The translations under genes and the position numbers were made by a program. DNA of 64,000 nucleotides from contig CM049319.1 of NCBI GenBank assembly GCA_026874595.1, forward strand, positions 40,121,473-40,185,472, given 5' to 3'. The stretch comes from Sipunculus nudus (lineage: Eukaryota; Annelida; Sipuncula; Golfingiida; Sipunculidae). The notes beneath the pieces are model-generated. The model was not told where the DNA came from and ran no database searches. It saw nothing but the letters and a program-made list of their open reading frames with translations. This document shows, piece by piece, positions 11,170 to 22,019 of this stretch; positions within the stretch are counted from its first letter, which is position 1, and each line of letters starts with the position of its first letter.

Positions 11170-13440
11170 TTAAATATTGTTATTGTGAATGAACTATTTA
11201 ATCCTGTAAGTATTGTTGAATTAAGTGGAAATCCTATATGTATATACACTATAGTAATACAGAGATGTTGTAACTCCCATTATTCCAGACCTCCCCCCCC
11301 CCCCCCCCCACCACCACCAAGTCCTTGCATCTGGGGACTGGGGACATCAGTTATATTTCAACTGTATACATTTTATAAAATAAAAAATACATATATTAAA
11401 TAATGTATATTATGTAAAATAGGTCCCATTGAGCAAATGTGTAAACTACTGAACTGTCAACAATTTATCAAAAAGCCAGCCAATGATCATGGTAATAATA
11501 TGCATCTTATGTTCACAAACTGCTTGCATGCTTCAATTTTGACATTAGAGAATGCATGGTTTGGTCACAAAATATTATTTGCAACAATTTCTTACTCATC
11601 AATGCAAACCAATCATGTCAACCAGCCATGGCATATATTACCTTTTCCTCTTAGACTTGATCTCCATTTGATATTATTTTCGATTTTTACCTTCAAAGTC
11701 AACTTCAGCTGAGCACAGTGACCCATATTTATAGCACCATGTCTTGAATGTTTACATCAAGTCATTGGTTAACAGTGTTCTAGGCTGTTACATAACACCT
11801 TCACTCCTTGCCTACTGCTTCTTTTATTGTCTGGGTCAGGCTGGGTCAGGCAGTAATTACCAGAGAGCCTTTCTCCTCTCTCTCTTTCCCTTTCTCTCTT
11901 TCTCTGCCAGTCTAGCTCTCTTTCTCTCTCTCTTTCTCTCTCTCTCTCGCCCTGTGCCTCCCTTCCTCCCTCCCCCCAATTCTGTTGACAGGTACTATAA
12001 ACCTGATTTATTAGATATATATGTTGATGCAATTAAGAAATGTGAATCAACTGAAATATTCACATATACATGTTATACTCTAAATGTATAGTTACATTTT
12101 CAAACCTGGAAAAAAATGATGTTATAAAAAAAGGAATTTATGTGAAAATTGTTCATAATTTCCTGGCTCAGAAGAATGGGAATTAATATGATTCACTTTG
12201 TTTCTCTAGCTTTCTGCCTGTTTTAAATATTTAATAACAATGAATAAACTTTTTTTTTTCATGTAAGCACTGATTAATTAAATTTTATATCCTGTACGTA
12301 TATGCAAGGGTATTGTAACTCCCACCATCCCCTTCCACCACCCCAGTAAGTCCTTGCTTCTTGGCACTGTGAACAATAGTTCTATTGCTATAGCATAAAA
12401 TTTAATAATTTGAAGAAAATATATACAGAGAGGCAGAGGCGTTGTAACTCCCATCACCCCCCCCCCCCCCCCGCCCCCCCATCAAGTCCTTCCGCCTGTG
12501 GAATGGGGACTTTTAGCAACTGTATACAAATCATTAACTAGAAAAAAAAGTTTATTAAAAAAATTGGATCTCATTAGACAAATGTGTAAAATGTTTAACT
12601 GTCAACAGCCTGTCAGAAAGGTATCCAATGGAAACGCATGGTCAGATCTTAAAATATTATTTGCAACAATTTCTTCAATCATATCAACCAACCATGGCAT
12701 AGATTACCTCTTTCTCTCAGATTTGATCTACATTTCATAATATTTTAGATTTTAACCTTCCAGGTGTTTAAGTACTGTTGAAGGCACCGTTCCTCTCTCT
12801 TTATCTCCTTTTCTCTCTACATCCAACCCTCCTTGCTGCCCACACTGTTTCCTTTTCTGAACCCCATCCCAATGTCAGCCTCAGTAAACGAGAACAAGAT
12901 GAATCAGATATATCCATATTTTTATATATTTTATAACTTTTTGTTACCTACATGCCAGAAATTATGACAATATTGTGTAATATGTAGACGTGGTGGGCAT
13001 CAATGTAATGTACCTTGTCAAGACCTAAGAGATGTCATGTCATACAGTCACAATTCATAAATCCCCTCTTCAGCATAGTTAATCATAACATTATATCTGT
13101 CAAATTGAAATCTTGCGGACTTCCATACACTATAGATCCTTCAACAAATAGCCTTGTCATCATTCTACCACCTCTTAGTGTACTGTCATTGCATTCATAT
13201 TTGCTCAAATATATCCCTATTTTCAACAGCTCCCAAATAAATAAAAAATAAACCACTATATTTACTCATTATTAATCCATCAGTCAGGTTATTTCATACA
13301 TCATTTACTCACATATTACATTATATTCCTTTAAAATAGCCTATAACATGTCCATGATATTCATAAGGTTTATCAACTAAATATAGTATCACAATGGTGA
13401 TAAATTTATAGTCCAATCACGTGACCCATCGGTCCCTTGT
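11170..13440 (+). mobile_element. HINE-A long variant, 3' end intact
   Basis: The 3' end has GTGACCCATCGGTCCCTTGT (ending 13440), the family terminus. The interior carries poly(C) tracts (C17 at 11293-11309, C16 from 12457), a TCTC-rich block (about 11874-11950), and long stretches matching 34430-36200 in the same orientation. A second decayed 3' end occurs at about 11706. The 5' palindrome is not visible. Nothing codes: the 115- and 87-codon frames over the CT-rich block are low-complexity artefacts. Confidence 0.6.
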
Positions 13441-14061
13441 TATAATTACATAGGTTACACCAAGTTGAATGGGTTACACAAACTGGACTTGTGGGTTACG
13501 CCAATTTCTAATTTGTCCAGGCCTGCACAAGTCAACATTTGAGTATAAAAATTGTGAATTTGTAGCTCATAATGTAACACTTCTTGGTCATCTTTGTTAG
13601 CTGTGCTTATAGACCTGTGGGTTGCATGTTTCTCATCCTTTTTGTCTGTTTTATAATTGCTAGAGGTAAGCTTTGTTTCCATGTATCCATAAAAATTGTG
13701 TCTGCAAAAGACGTACATACACTCCATAGTACGCAGTCTGCAAAAACTGTTTCCATAAGTACATACGTTTTTCTTGCGGATATCCTTTAGCATGCCTCTT
13801 TTGAAACTGCAAAGACGACAGCCACAAGAACAACTTTACTGTAAATGCACCCAGTGACCTGGGATACATGGAAACACAGCTTTTCTTGTATCAGTCCGTT
13901 TGTATACCATGCCAGCCCTGTTCATCATGGTAGAATTTGTCAAGTCAAACTGTTCAGAGAGTATCTACAGCTGTTCATTTAGATTTTGAAACAAAAGGAT
14001 TTATTTGGTCCCATACTGATTTTGGTCTTTCAGGTCTTGACGTGATTCTTTCATCATTGTA
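13441..14061 (+). other. Intron-like spacer, mostly non-repetitive
   Basis: This sequence lies between HINE-A and the Heli-2 Helitron, upstream of the ZDHHC17-like exon and so probably inside its last intron. I looked for the penultimate ZDHHC17 exon (TT-x-E motif region) here and did not recognise it. The inverted-repeat pair at 13665-13884 is listed separately. Confidence 0.4.
13665..13884. mobile_element. Possible short MITE (inverted-repeat pair)
   Basis: The arm GTTTCCATGTATCC near 13674-13687 is matched by its reverse complement GGATACATGGAAAC at 13861-13874. The outer bases (AGCTTT / AGCTGT) are also nearly complementary, giving arms of about 20 bp around a 170-bp interior. No clear target-site duplication was found, so the MITE reading is tentative. 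Confidence 0.4.
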
Positions 14062-16069
14062 TCCCCAGACAAAGTCGGGGGATACTATGTTTTCAGACCA
14101 GTCCCCCCGCCGCCGCCGCATATAAATCTTGTTTGCGCGATAACCCAAAAAATATTTCACGGAACTTTACCAAACTTGGTATATATATAGATATCGGTAA
14201 GAGGACGACGCCTTTTTAAAATGAGATCATGACCTTTACTAGGAGAGTGTCCTTGACCTTGAATAGGTCCAATTTTGGGGGAAATTCAAACAAATTCTTT
14301 AATTGCTCAAGAAATCTTGCATGGATTTATCCCAAAATCAAGTTGATGGAAGATCATGGATAGGGTTGTCATGTTCCAGAAACTGGTGGCGACATCTATT
14401 ATTCTTTACTTGTTTTGGTGCTCTTTAATACCCCCAAAATTGCCACCTTACAGTTCTGTGAGCATTATAAGTCAAAAACTAATGGACAGATTTCTTTTAT
14501 ATTATGCATATACATAGTACTGGGTTATGGGATGAAGTTTATTTAAATTGGGGTCATGTCCTTTCCTATGAGAGTGGCCTTGACCTTGAATATTGCCATA
14601 TATGGTGAAAATCACACAACTCGTATGATATCTCCAGTGTTGATAGCCATATGGATTTATGTATGGCCCACCACTGAAGTAAGAACCCTATGGGTTCTAG
14701 GGTCATGAGGTCAAAGGTCAAGGTCACTGGACTGGCATCTTAAAAGATACTGAGGATGCAATTTAAGCCAAACTTTCATCCCAGGTCTTCCATCTTAAAT
14801 ATATAGCTCACTTGCCAATAGTGGATGATCCATATCAATTTTGGGGTCACAAGGTCAAAGGTCAAGGCCACAGGAGCTATCTGTCCAAAAATTAGTTTCT
14901 GGATGACAATTCCTGCTTTTATTGATGTATTGATTTCAAACTTGACTTATATATGTCCAATTGAAAAAGCAAGACTCCAATTGATTTTGGGGTCATGAGG
15001 TCAAAGGTCAAGGTCACAGGACACATCTTTAAAAAGATTGTGGATGCTTTTTCAGCCAAACATTTCATCTCAGACCTTTCATCTTGCACATATAGTTCAT
15101 CTGCCTATAGAGGAGTCCCCTATCAATTTTGAGGTCACAAGGTCAAAGATGAAGGTCACAGGAGCCATCTGTCCAAAAATTAGTTTCTGGATGATAATTC
15201 CTTTTTTTATTCGTGTATGGATTTCAAACTTGACTTATATTTGACCCATTGGAAAAGCAAGACCGGAATTGATTTTGGGGTCATGAGGTCAAAGGTCAAG
15301 GTCACAGGAAACCTCTTTAAAAAGATTGTGGATGCATTTTCAGCCAAACAATTCATCTCAGATCTTTCATCTTGCACATATAGTTCACCTGCCAAGAGTG
15401 GAAGACCCCTTTCAATTTTGAGGTCACAAGGTCAAAGGTGAAGGTCACAGGAGCCATCTGTCCAAAAATTAGTTTCTGGATGATAATTCCTGCATTTATT
15501 TATGTATGGATTTCAAACTTGTATATGTTCCATTAGGAAAGCAAGACCCAAATTGAATTTTGGGTCATGAGGTCAAAGGTCAAAGTCACAGGACACATCT
15601 TTAAAAAGATGTGGATGCATTTTCAGCCAAACATTTCATCTCAGATCTTTCATCTTGCACATATAGTTCACCTGCCAAGAGAGGAAGAACCCTATCAATT
15701 TTGAGGTCACAAGGTCAAAGATGAAGGTCACAGGAGCCATCTGTCCAAAAATTAGTTTCTGGATGATAATTCCTGCTTTATTGATGTATAGATTGACTTG
15801 ATTTGTATATGTCCCATTGGAAAAGCAAGACCGGAATTGATTTTGGGGTCATGAGGTCAAAGGTCAAGGTCACAGGACACATCTTTAAAAAGATCAAGGT
15901 CACAGGACCAACATCTTCAACAAGATTGTGGATTGATAGATGGAAGAAACAATAAATATGCCAAGTGTCAGTATATGCTGCTAAAAATGGGGGCCCATTC
16001 TTAAAGGGGGGGGGGGGGCCTACTATGTCTGGGGATACTCTGGCACCTGGGGTGCCAAGAAATGTCTAG
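14062..16069 (+). mobile_element. Heli-2 Helitron, non-autonomous, complete copy
   Basis: It starts TCCCCAGACA at 14062 after A. The right side carries the inverted match TGTCTGGGGATA (16026-16037), a perfect 7-bp hairpin TGGCACC-TGG-GGTGCCA (16041-16057), eight bases, then CTAG (16066-16069) followed by T. This is a textbook Helitron architecture with A/T target flanks. The interior is non-coding: a CCG run near 14106, one GGTGGCGAC variant palindrome, and about nine tandem units with AGGTCA motifs. No Rep/helicase is present. Confidence 0.8.
14700..15930 (+). repeat. Tandem ~145-bp repeat with DR1-type AGGTCA motifs
   Basis: About nine units carry AGGTCAAAGGTCAAGGTCA or close variants near 14707, 14851, 14998, 15132, 15287, 15428, 15570, 15714 and 15856. 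AGGTCA-A-AGGTCA is a perfect DR1 nuclear-receptor element, and the following TCAAGGTCA matches the extended half-site bound by monomeric receptors of the ERR/FTZ-F1 type. Binding here is not shown. Confidence 0.85.
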
Positions 16070-16099
16070 TTCATAATGCTGTATTTAGAGCTAACTGTA

Positions 16100-16118
16100 A
16101 TTTATTTTTATTTTGTAG
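16100..16118 (+). promoter_or_regulatory. Splice acceptor with polypyrimidine tract
   Basis: A T-rich tract ('tttatttttattttgtag') ends in AG at 16117-16118, directly before an open frame whose translation matches a known protein C-terminus. 'ctaac' just upstream (16091-16095) could serve as a branch point. It lies within 49 bp of the Heli-2 3' end. Confidence 0.75.
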
Positions 16119-16284
16119 CCATGGATATATTCAGAATTTTATTGACCTGGTGGGTTGGCGTTGTTTTGGATGTTTTCGACCATCCCCAACAAACTGGAAG
16201 GAAGTCTTCAGCTTAGACCCTGTGACCACCATCCCTCAGCGAACACCATTCCATGTACAACGAGATAACTATCAGTTCGTCTGA
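16119..16284 (+). CDS. ZDHHC17: Terminal coding exon of a ZDHHC17/HIP14-like palmitoyltransferase (partial)
   Basis: ZDHHC17 (HIP14) is a Golgi and vesicle membrane enzyme with N-terminal ankyrin repeats and a DHHC domain that attaches palmitate to cysteines of proteins such as SNAP25-type substrates. This exon starts with one base completing a codon. It then reads 54 codons beginning HGYIQNFIDLVGWRCFGCF, continuing with RPSPTNW and ending DNYQFV, then TGA. This lines up with the post-DHHC cytosolic tail of HIP14: the HG-x3-N-x-ID motif, RCxGxFRP, a Trp three residues later, and a C-terminus ending Tyr-Gln-hydrophobic-Val. The closely related ZDHHC13 is an alternative. The DHHC and ankyrin exons were not found upstream, so the gene must extend beyond the left edge or have exons I missed in the repeats. 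I am fairly sure of the family and less sure of the exact orthologue. Confidence 0.78.
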
Positions 16285-17270
16285 TCTTGTGCACCAGAGG
16301 GGACATCTATCAGTTTGATCAACAAGCACCACAGAGAGGACATTTACATCCAAGGACACTGGGTTTTGTGTGGTTCTTTCCTGGTCTTTTCACATTGTGG
16401 TTTTTCTGCTGTTCATGGTTTTATATACAACAGTTTGAATATGGCCTGAAATCGCAGACACAAACTGTAATAATAGTAAATCTGTCCCTGGAGCTGTAAT
16501 TGTAGAGGTCACTGGACTATCTCTGTATGAAACCTGCAAATATTACAGCACCTACTGCCCTGTGCAGTGTCTTTGTCCATAGCAGTATAATTGTCTTTAT
16601 GTTTCATTTTTGTATTTTTATATATATTCTTTTTAATACTTCAGGGTACACATTTTGTTCAAGTCAGTTTATAGTATTAATTTATTTTAAATGTATTACT
16701 ACCAGCTTATACTAAGCACCTTAAAGAATCCTTTGCCGTTGCACCAATGTTTGTGTTTTGGTTAGTGTGTGTTGAAAAACTGGCATTAAAAAAGCCTGAA
16801 ATTAATAATCACCTGTATTGTTATATAATAACTGAAAGCCATAACATCCTAGAAAAATGTATCACCTGTATTATTTATGTTATTTATCATTATGACTACA
16901 TACTACTCTCTTCTATCACTCCATTAAGAATATTATAAATGTGGATAACTTAACAGTATAAATCTGTACAACAGTTGTAGATGGTGTCACTGGACATGTC
17001 GTGGAACTCCTCTGTGGCTGTGCCAAGGAATGCCTGTTTTTGGTTTTGAACTGTTGGAAATGAGGACAAGTGTGTCCTGAAAGGTCATTTTCCATATTTT
17101 CCCTTAAAATTTGTGAAATCTGACATTATTTTAGGAAGGGGTGATTACAGCCCCATCTGTCAGTAACTCAGATGAACATGCCCTTTGAAGAAGCAGGATG
17201 TTGTAAGTCAGCTGATGGGATTAGGGTCTACCACTCATAACAATAATCAGTGTCATCTGCAGGATTGTTA
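16285..17270 (+). other. Apparent 3' UTR of the ZDHHC17-like gene
   Basis: This is single-copy-looking AT-rich sequence following the TGA. It lacks AATAAA; an ATTAAA variant at about 16785 could be a polyadenylation signal. The 60-70 codon frames here (16287-16499, 16527-16715, 16747-16938) have no recognisable domain and are treated as UTR. The true 3' end is not determined. Confidence 0.5.
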
Positions 17271-18353
17271 TAAACTAGGTTTATTCATAACTTTGTAAGA
17301 ATTTGAGGTACAGTCACCAAACCCACAAGTTTGATGCATATCTCAAAATTTCTTCCCTGGATTGATCCAAAAATCAACTTGACCAAAGATCTAGGACAGT
17401 GTTGTCAGGTACCAGAAACTGGTGGCGCCACCTGTTATCCTTTTCTTGTTTTTGTGCTGTTTTAATACCCCCATCATTGGCCCTTTACAGTACTGTGTGA
17501 GCATTGTTAGTCAAAAACTAATGGATAGATTTCTTTCATATTATGCATATACATAGACATGGGTTATGGGAATGAAGTATGTATAAAACGGGGTCATGGC
17601 CTTTCCAATGAGAGTGACCTTGACCTTGAATATTGTCATGTATGGTGAAAATCACATAAAATCATTAATATCTCAATAAGGGATGCATGGATTGGTCCAA
17701 AAATCAAATTGACCGAAGATCTTGGATAGTGTTGTCATGTACAAGAAACTGGTGGTGCCACCTGTTATTCTTTTACTTGTTTTCATGCCGTTTAATACCC
17801 CCATCAATGCCACTGTACTGCAACATTATAAGTAAAAAACTAATGGACAGATTTCTTTCATATTATGCATAAACATAGACATGGTTATGGGATGATGTAT
17901 ATGACCTTTTCTATGAGAGTGGCCTTGACTTTGAATATTGCCATATATAGTGAAAATCACACAAAATCATATACATCTCAATATGGGATGCATGGATTGG
18001 TCCAAAAATCAGACTGACTGAAGATCTTTGATAGCTTTGTCTTCTGCAGAAGACAGGTGGTGCCACCTTCTGTCCTTTTCTTGTTTTCGCGCTTTTTATT
18101 ACCCAGTCATTGCTACTTGACAGTACTGAGCATTATAGGTCTAAAACTAAAGGACAGATTGGGCTTAAATTGTGCATGTCCATTGATCTTGGATACCTCC
18201 ATCTTGTATTTAAGACTGGTGGCACTAACTGCAGTTGTTATTGTGTGGTGTCCATCCATACGTTTGCTTTCAGTAAAAATTGCTCATATATCCAGAGTGG
18301 TTCAAGGTATTGGTATTGGTCTGAAATTATTGATCTGTTTGACATCTTTACAG
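17271..18353 (+). repeat. Heli-2-related fragment, three ~310-330 bp units
   Basis: The units repeat the phrases 'actggtggYgccacctgtta' (about 17418, 17749 and, changed, 18054), 'aaaaactaatgga' and 'tatgcatatacatag'. All of these also occur inside Heli-2 at 14340-14530. Neither Helitron terminus is visible. It lies downstream of, or within, the ZDHHC17 3' region. Confidence 0.6.
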
Positions 18354-18396
18354 GATGACGATGAAATGAAAGGGTTCCGTATTAGTACTATTACAG
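18354..18396 (+). other. Possible 43-nt exon, very tentative
   Basis: The segment is bounded by 'tctttacag' on the left and 'ACAG|gtatgt' on the right, both good splice-site matches. It would encode DDDEMKGFRISTIT in one frame, acidic then mixed and more protein-like than its surroundings. No family is recognised, the length is not a multiple of three, and chance is a fair explanation. Confidence 0.15.
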
Positions 18397-18600
18397 GTAT
18401 GTTAGTTAAGTATATTCTGACATCAACTTATAGCCTTTAACCATACAGTAAATTCTCTGAATAGCCATGACTTCATGTGAATGTTCTTTGATGTCTCTAT
18501 AGGGGTATAATCTTGGTTGACTATGATTTTGGATGGGAGGGTTGTACTTTAAACAACAGCGAGGGTACATTTCCCCATTCTAAAAGGGATTTTATTTATC
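18397..18600. other. No feature recognised
   Basis: AT-rich sequence with no convincing ORF or repeat termini. Confidence 0.4.
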
Positions 18601-18842
18601 CCCGTCATGCGTTAACAGGGCACAAATTGTTATTATTGCACCTAGAATCTTACTTGACATCCATGGAGGTCTTTAAAAAATCTTCTTGGTAACCAGAAAT
18701 TAGGTCTCTGTTACCCATATCCTCTGAGCTATGCTTCAGTTGATTTGGGATACCACTTGCAAAATTTGGCATTCAGATGATAAAATTCCTTTTGTGAATG
18801 TCTTCCTACTTAGCTGAGCATCATGACCCCTGGGTCACTTGT
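18601..18842 (+). mobile_element. HINE-A variant, 3' end fragment
   Basis: It carries 'gaaattaggtctctgttaccc', matching the variant nested at 46037-47245 (reverse orientation there). It ends with the family 3' end: AGCTGAGCATCATGACCC, a TGACCCCTGGGTCA palindrome and CACTTGT (ending 18842) followed by T. The 5' end is lost. Confidence 0.6.
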
Positions 18843-19832
18843 TGACAACTGTATTGTGACACAAGTGGTGTGATGCTGGTCTCTGACCACTGTTATGACC
18901 TCAGTATGTAGCGTTACTTAGCTCTTTGATAGCTGTATTGTGACATATTTTTACTACTCTGCATCAGTGCTTACCATTCTTTCACTTTCAGTTTTCTCAG
19001 GACAGATAATCAATAAGTGATCTTCCTTGAAGAAATGATAAATTTACTTTAAATCCTGCTACTTCTTTAAACATATTTGGGAACTGTAAAACTGTATTAT
19101 CTGTGGATAAACTAACTGTAAGTTTATTCTATATGTGAATATCTTGAAACTTCTTCAGATCTTTAAAGATTTGAAATCAAACGATTGTAGTGATCGATTT
19201 ATACCAGTGTACTATTCAAGAAGTTAGTTCACCTGTAAGCCTGTATGTCATCCCTGAATCTCTTCACATTGTTCAAGATCAGGTGTCGTCATAGTGATAC
19301 ATGTCACCTTTGACTATGAATTATATTACTGTGGAACTGTTATGTCTCACCAAATTAATGATATTTTTCTAGAGTTTGTGTCAACAGAACATTTTAATGT
19401 GAAGTGCAGCATCATTAAAGTTTGATGTTATAAATCAAGAATTTATGAAGTTTTGTTTTGACTGTTGTATTCTCAGGTGGGCAGATTCAAATATGGATGC
19501 CCACCATATTAAACTGGGGAGGATTCTAAACAGATTCACAGTCCTTGCTTACCAAGGATATTACTCATGTTTGTTTATTGTGAGAGCTAGATCTAGCCAA
19601 CTCTTCCGAAAGCATACTCTAACTTGCTTATTTGCAGCCAGATTATGTATTTGTTACAAATTCCAATTGTTTAAACCTAATGTGGCTACTCAACATGAAC
19701 ATTTAATACTCGAAATTTCCATGGGACAAGATCCCCTAATGTAATGTCAGTTCCCCTGTATAGATTGGCAAGCCTGAAAGTGTTTTGTGGTCAGGTGTCA
19801 AAGCTCTTCTGATTGCTTCTTACCTAATTGTA
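18843..19832. other. Single-copy-looking sequence, no gene recognised
   Basis: About 1 kb without known repeat termini. The longest frame is 99 codons (+, 19445-19744). Its translation has no recognisable motif, and no splice context or start context supports it. Confidence 0.4.
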
Positions 19833-20798
19833 TCTGCCAAAACAAAGTTTTGCGAATAATATGTTTTTGCCTGGGTTCCGCCGCCGCCGCCCCTTCCTGA
19901 AACCACTTGACAGATTTTCTGAAACTTCACACCATTATCAAGTCACATGTGAACTGGTGGCAAAATATTTTGCGTTGACCTCTGACCTGTCCTCTCTCCA
20001 GTGCGTCCATCTGTGCGTCTGTTTTAACACATTAACCCACATATCTTCAGACTCATTTGACCAATCAGGAAAAAATTTTTGCACAAATGTAGCCCTTGGA
20101 AAGACTTGTAACATGCATAAAAATGGTGGCGTCACCGGCAACCATTTTTGCACAGCGTCCATCTGTTCATCTGCCATGGGATAAAATCACTCGTATCCCT
20201 GCAGTGAATGGACTTATCCACCTGAAATTTTGCATGTGTATTCTTCCTGGATAGCTTTCTGGATTTTATGACAGATGGCGCCACCTTCATTCACGGGTCA
20301 GGCTGCAGACATCCAGGGTTATGTCTCAGGACTGGTTTGACGTATCCTCCTGAAATTTTGCATGTGTATAGAGCTCACATAGCTCTTTATCATACGCAAA
20401 ACTGTTGGCGCCACCTGCAACCATTTTTTTGTATCGTCCGTCTGTTTGTCTGCCGTGGGATAAAATCACTTTTATTTCTGCAGTGAATGGACTTGTCCAC
20501 CTAAAATTTTGCATGTATATACATCTTGGATGGCTTTCTCGATTTTATGGCAGGTGGCGCCACCTACTTTCATGTTCATGCTGCTGATATCCAGGGTTAT
20601 ATCTAAGGACTGGTTTGACTTATCTGCCTAAAATTTTGCAATTGTATACAACTTGGATAACTTTATGGATTTTGTGGCATGCTAATATGCAACACACCAC
20701 TCTATTTCCCCTTGCTACTCAATCCATGTCTCACTTCACCCGTTCCACTCTGGTTTCGGTGGATACACGTAGACGCTTGTCGACTACCCATATTCTAG
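19833..20798 (+). mobile_element. Heli-1 Helitron, non-autonomous, complete short copy
   Basis: It starts TCTGCCAAAAC at 19833 after A. It ends with a CG-rich hairpin (GACGCTTGTCGACT region, about 20771-20785), a short spacer, CTAG (20795-20798) and T. At 966 bp it is the shortest complete copy, with about two tandem units and GGTGGCGCCACCT palindromes near 20550. A CCG run at 19878-19889 parallels the one in Heli-2. No ORF. Confidence 0.8.
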
Positions 20799-20920
20799 TT
20801 TCCCCCATATAATCCAATGAGCATGTGTCTTTTTGTATGTTGTATGTTAAATGAGATAATTTGCATATTTTCCATTATTATGAGCTAAATCAATATTTGG
20901 CTGAAACTGCAGGTTCTTTT
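20799..20920. other. Short spacer
   Basis: AT-rich sequence between Heli-1 and HINE-A. Nothing recognised. Confidence 0.4.
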
Positions 20921-21780
20921 TAGCTCGGCTGACTATAAGTCACCGGAGCTATATCCATGGTCCTTCTGTACGACCAAGACGCGTTTTGAAATCATTGGAC
21001 ATACGAATCCGAAATTTGACATACAGTTAGATGGCTCCAAGTTATCCTGCCAAACCAAAAACTGAGTCACTGCGACTTCTTTCCTTTGAATAATTTATGG
21101 AAACGCCTCCATTTCCATTAGAAACCTATTGTTACACACCAAGACTACACAACATAAACCGTGCTGTTGTTTTGTTGTTTTGTTCATATTTGGCATAACT
21201 ACTTCTGTATATATTTCCTATGTACATGCTAGAAATTAAGTCAATATTGTGTAAATTGTTGAAGTTTAGGCCTGAACATTTTTCACGTCAAAAACCAGGA
21301 AAATATTTACTTAACTTGATAACTGTTGAAGCTAGAGAGCCCATTTCAGGCATATAACTATATTTAAATTACTATAGGTTTAATTTTATTCCAGAAATTA
21401 TATCAGAATTTTAATAAAATCAATACCTTAAAGGGACCCGATCACCTATCTGACTTTTATAAACAAAAGGTACTGTTTGGCTTTTATAAAAATAGGCCAG
21501 AAAACGTGGATACAGGCGGTTGTTTTGTTTATATCAACATGTTTAAAATGTGTAGGGACCTACCAAAATTAAACAAATTCAACTAGGGTTGTCAGATAAG
21601 GCATGTTTTTTTTAATTATTTGTTTTACGAACAGTTTGTCCAAGGGAGGAGAGCGAAGAAAAAAAAATGTTAAAAATACCCCTGCAAAAACATGTTTTAT
21701 CAGAATTCCACTCACAGCTAGTCCAGTCCCTTTAAAATGGTCTTATTTTAAATAAAACTCATTGTCTGTCCATTTTCAGT
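20921..21780 (+). mobile_element. HINE-A, 5' half, split by a TTAA-flanked MITE
   Basis: It begins TAGCTCGGCTG at 20921 and lacks the TCCG microsatellite. The body matches other copies up to 'caatacctta' (21430), is interrupted by the MITE at 21432-21731, and resumes briefly at 21736. Its 3' portion and terminus are absent. Confidence 0.6.
21432..21731. mobile_element. 300-bp MITE with TTAA target duplication
   Basis: The left end AGGGACCCGA follows TTAA (21428-21431). The right end TCCAGTCCCT precedes TTAA (21732-21735). The inverted ends AGGGACYSGA and the TTAA duplication suggest a piggyBac- or Kolobok-type non-autonomous element; which one cannot be settled from the ends alone. In other HINE-A copies the same place reads 'accttaaattttgccc', an uninterrupted target. 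Confidence 0.75.
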
Positions 21781-21917
21781 CTTTTACCAACAAAACCCTT
21801 GAGACTGCTCATATAATATGCTTTATTTACCAAGAATAGAATATTATTAAATGTTGAAGCTGACAACAGCACTTCTCGGCATTGTTGGATCACATTCGGT
21901 CCCATGGATATGTGTAT

Positions 21918-22019
21918 TTATGGCTGTGTCCGGTCCTTCTCGAATCCTAATATTCGAGGTATTCGCTTTATGTCTGCTGCGATAAAGTCATCGGCAACTG
22001 TCCCCAGTACATTGGCCAT
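21918..22019 (-). CDS. Possible short coding segment, unknown function
   Basis: On the minus strand a frame opens at an ATG (22019) in favourable context (AAGGATGG). It reads 33 residues, beginning MANVLGTVADDFIAADIKRI, to a stop. The frame stays open upstream to about 22154, with a potential acceptor (ATGTTAG) just before the CCCAAAAAGAG sequence. The residue composition (charged, few low-complexity runs) is more protein-like than the surroundings. No family is recognised. It could be a gene's end, a micro-ORF or chance. Confidence 0.2.
   Translation of the reverse strand: MANVLGTVADDFIAADIKRIPRILGFEKDRTQP

Noticed and set aside
11744-12091. 115-codon Leu/Ser-rich frame and its antisense Arg/Glu frame
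   Set aside because: It is created by a TCTC-rich low-complexity block in a repeat.
19445-19744. 99-codon + ORF
   Set aside because: No recognisable motif, start context or splice support; this length is expected by chance in 64 kb.
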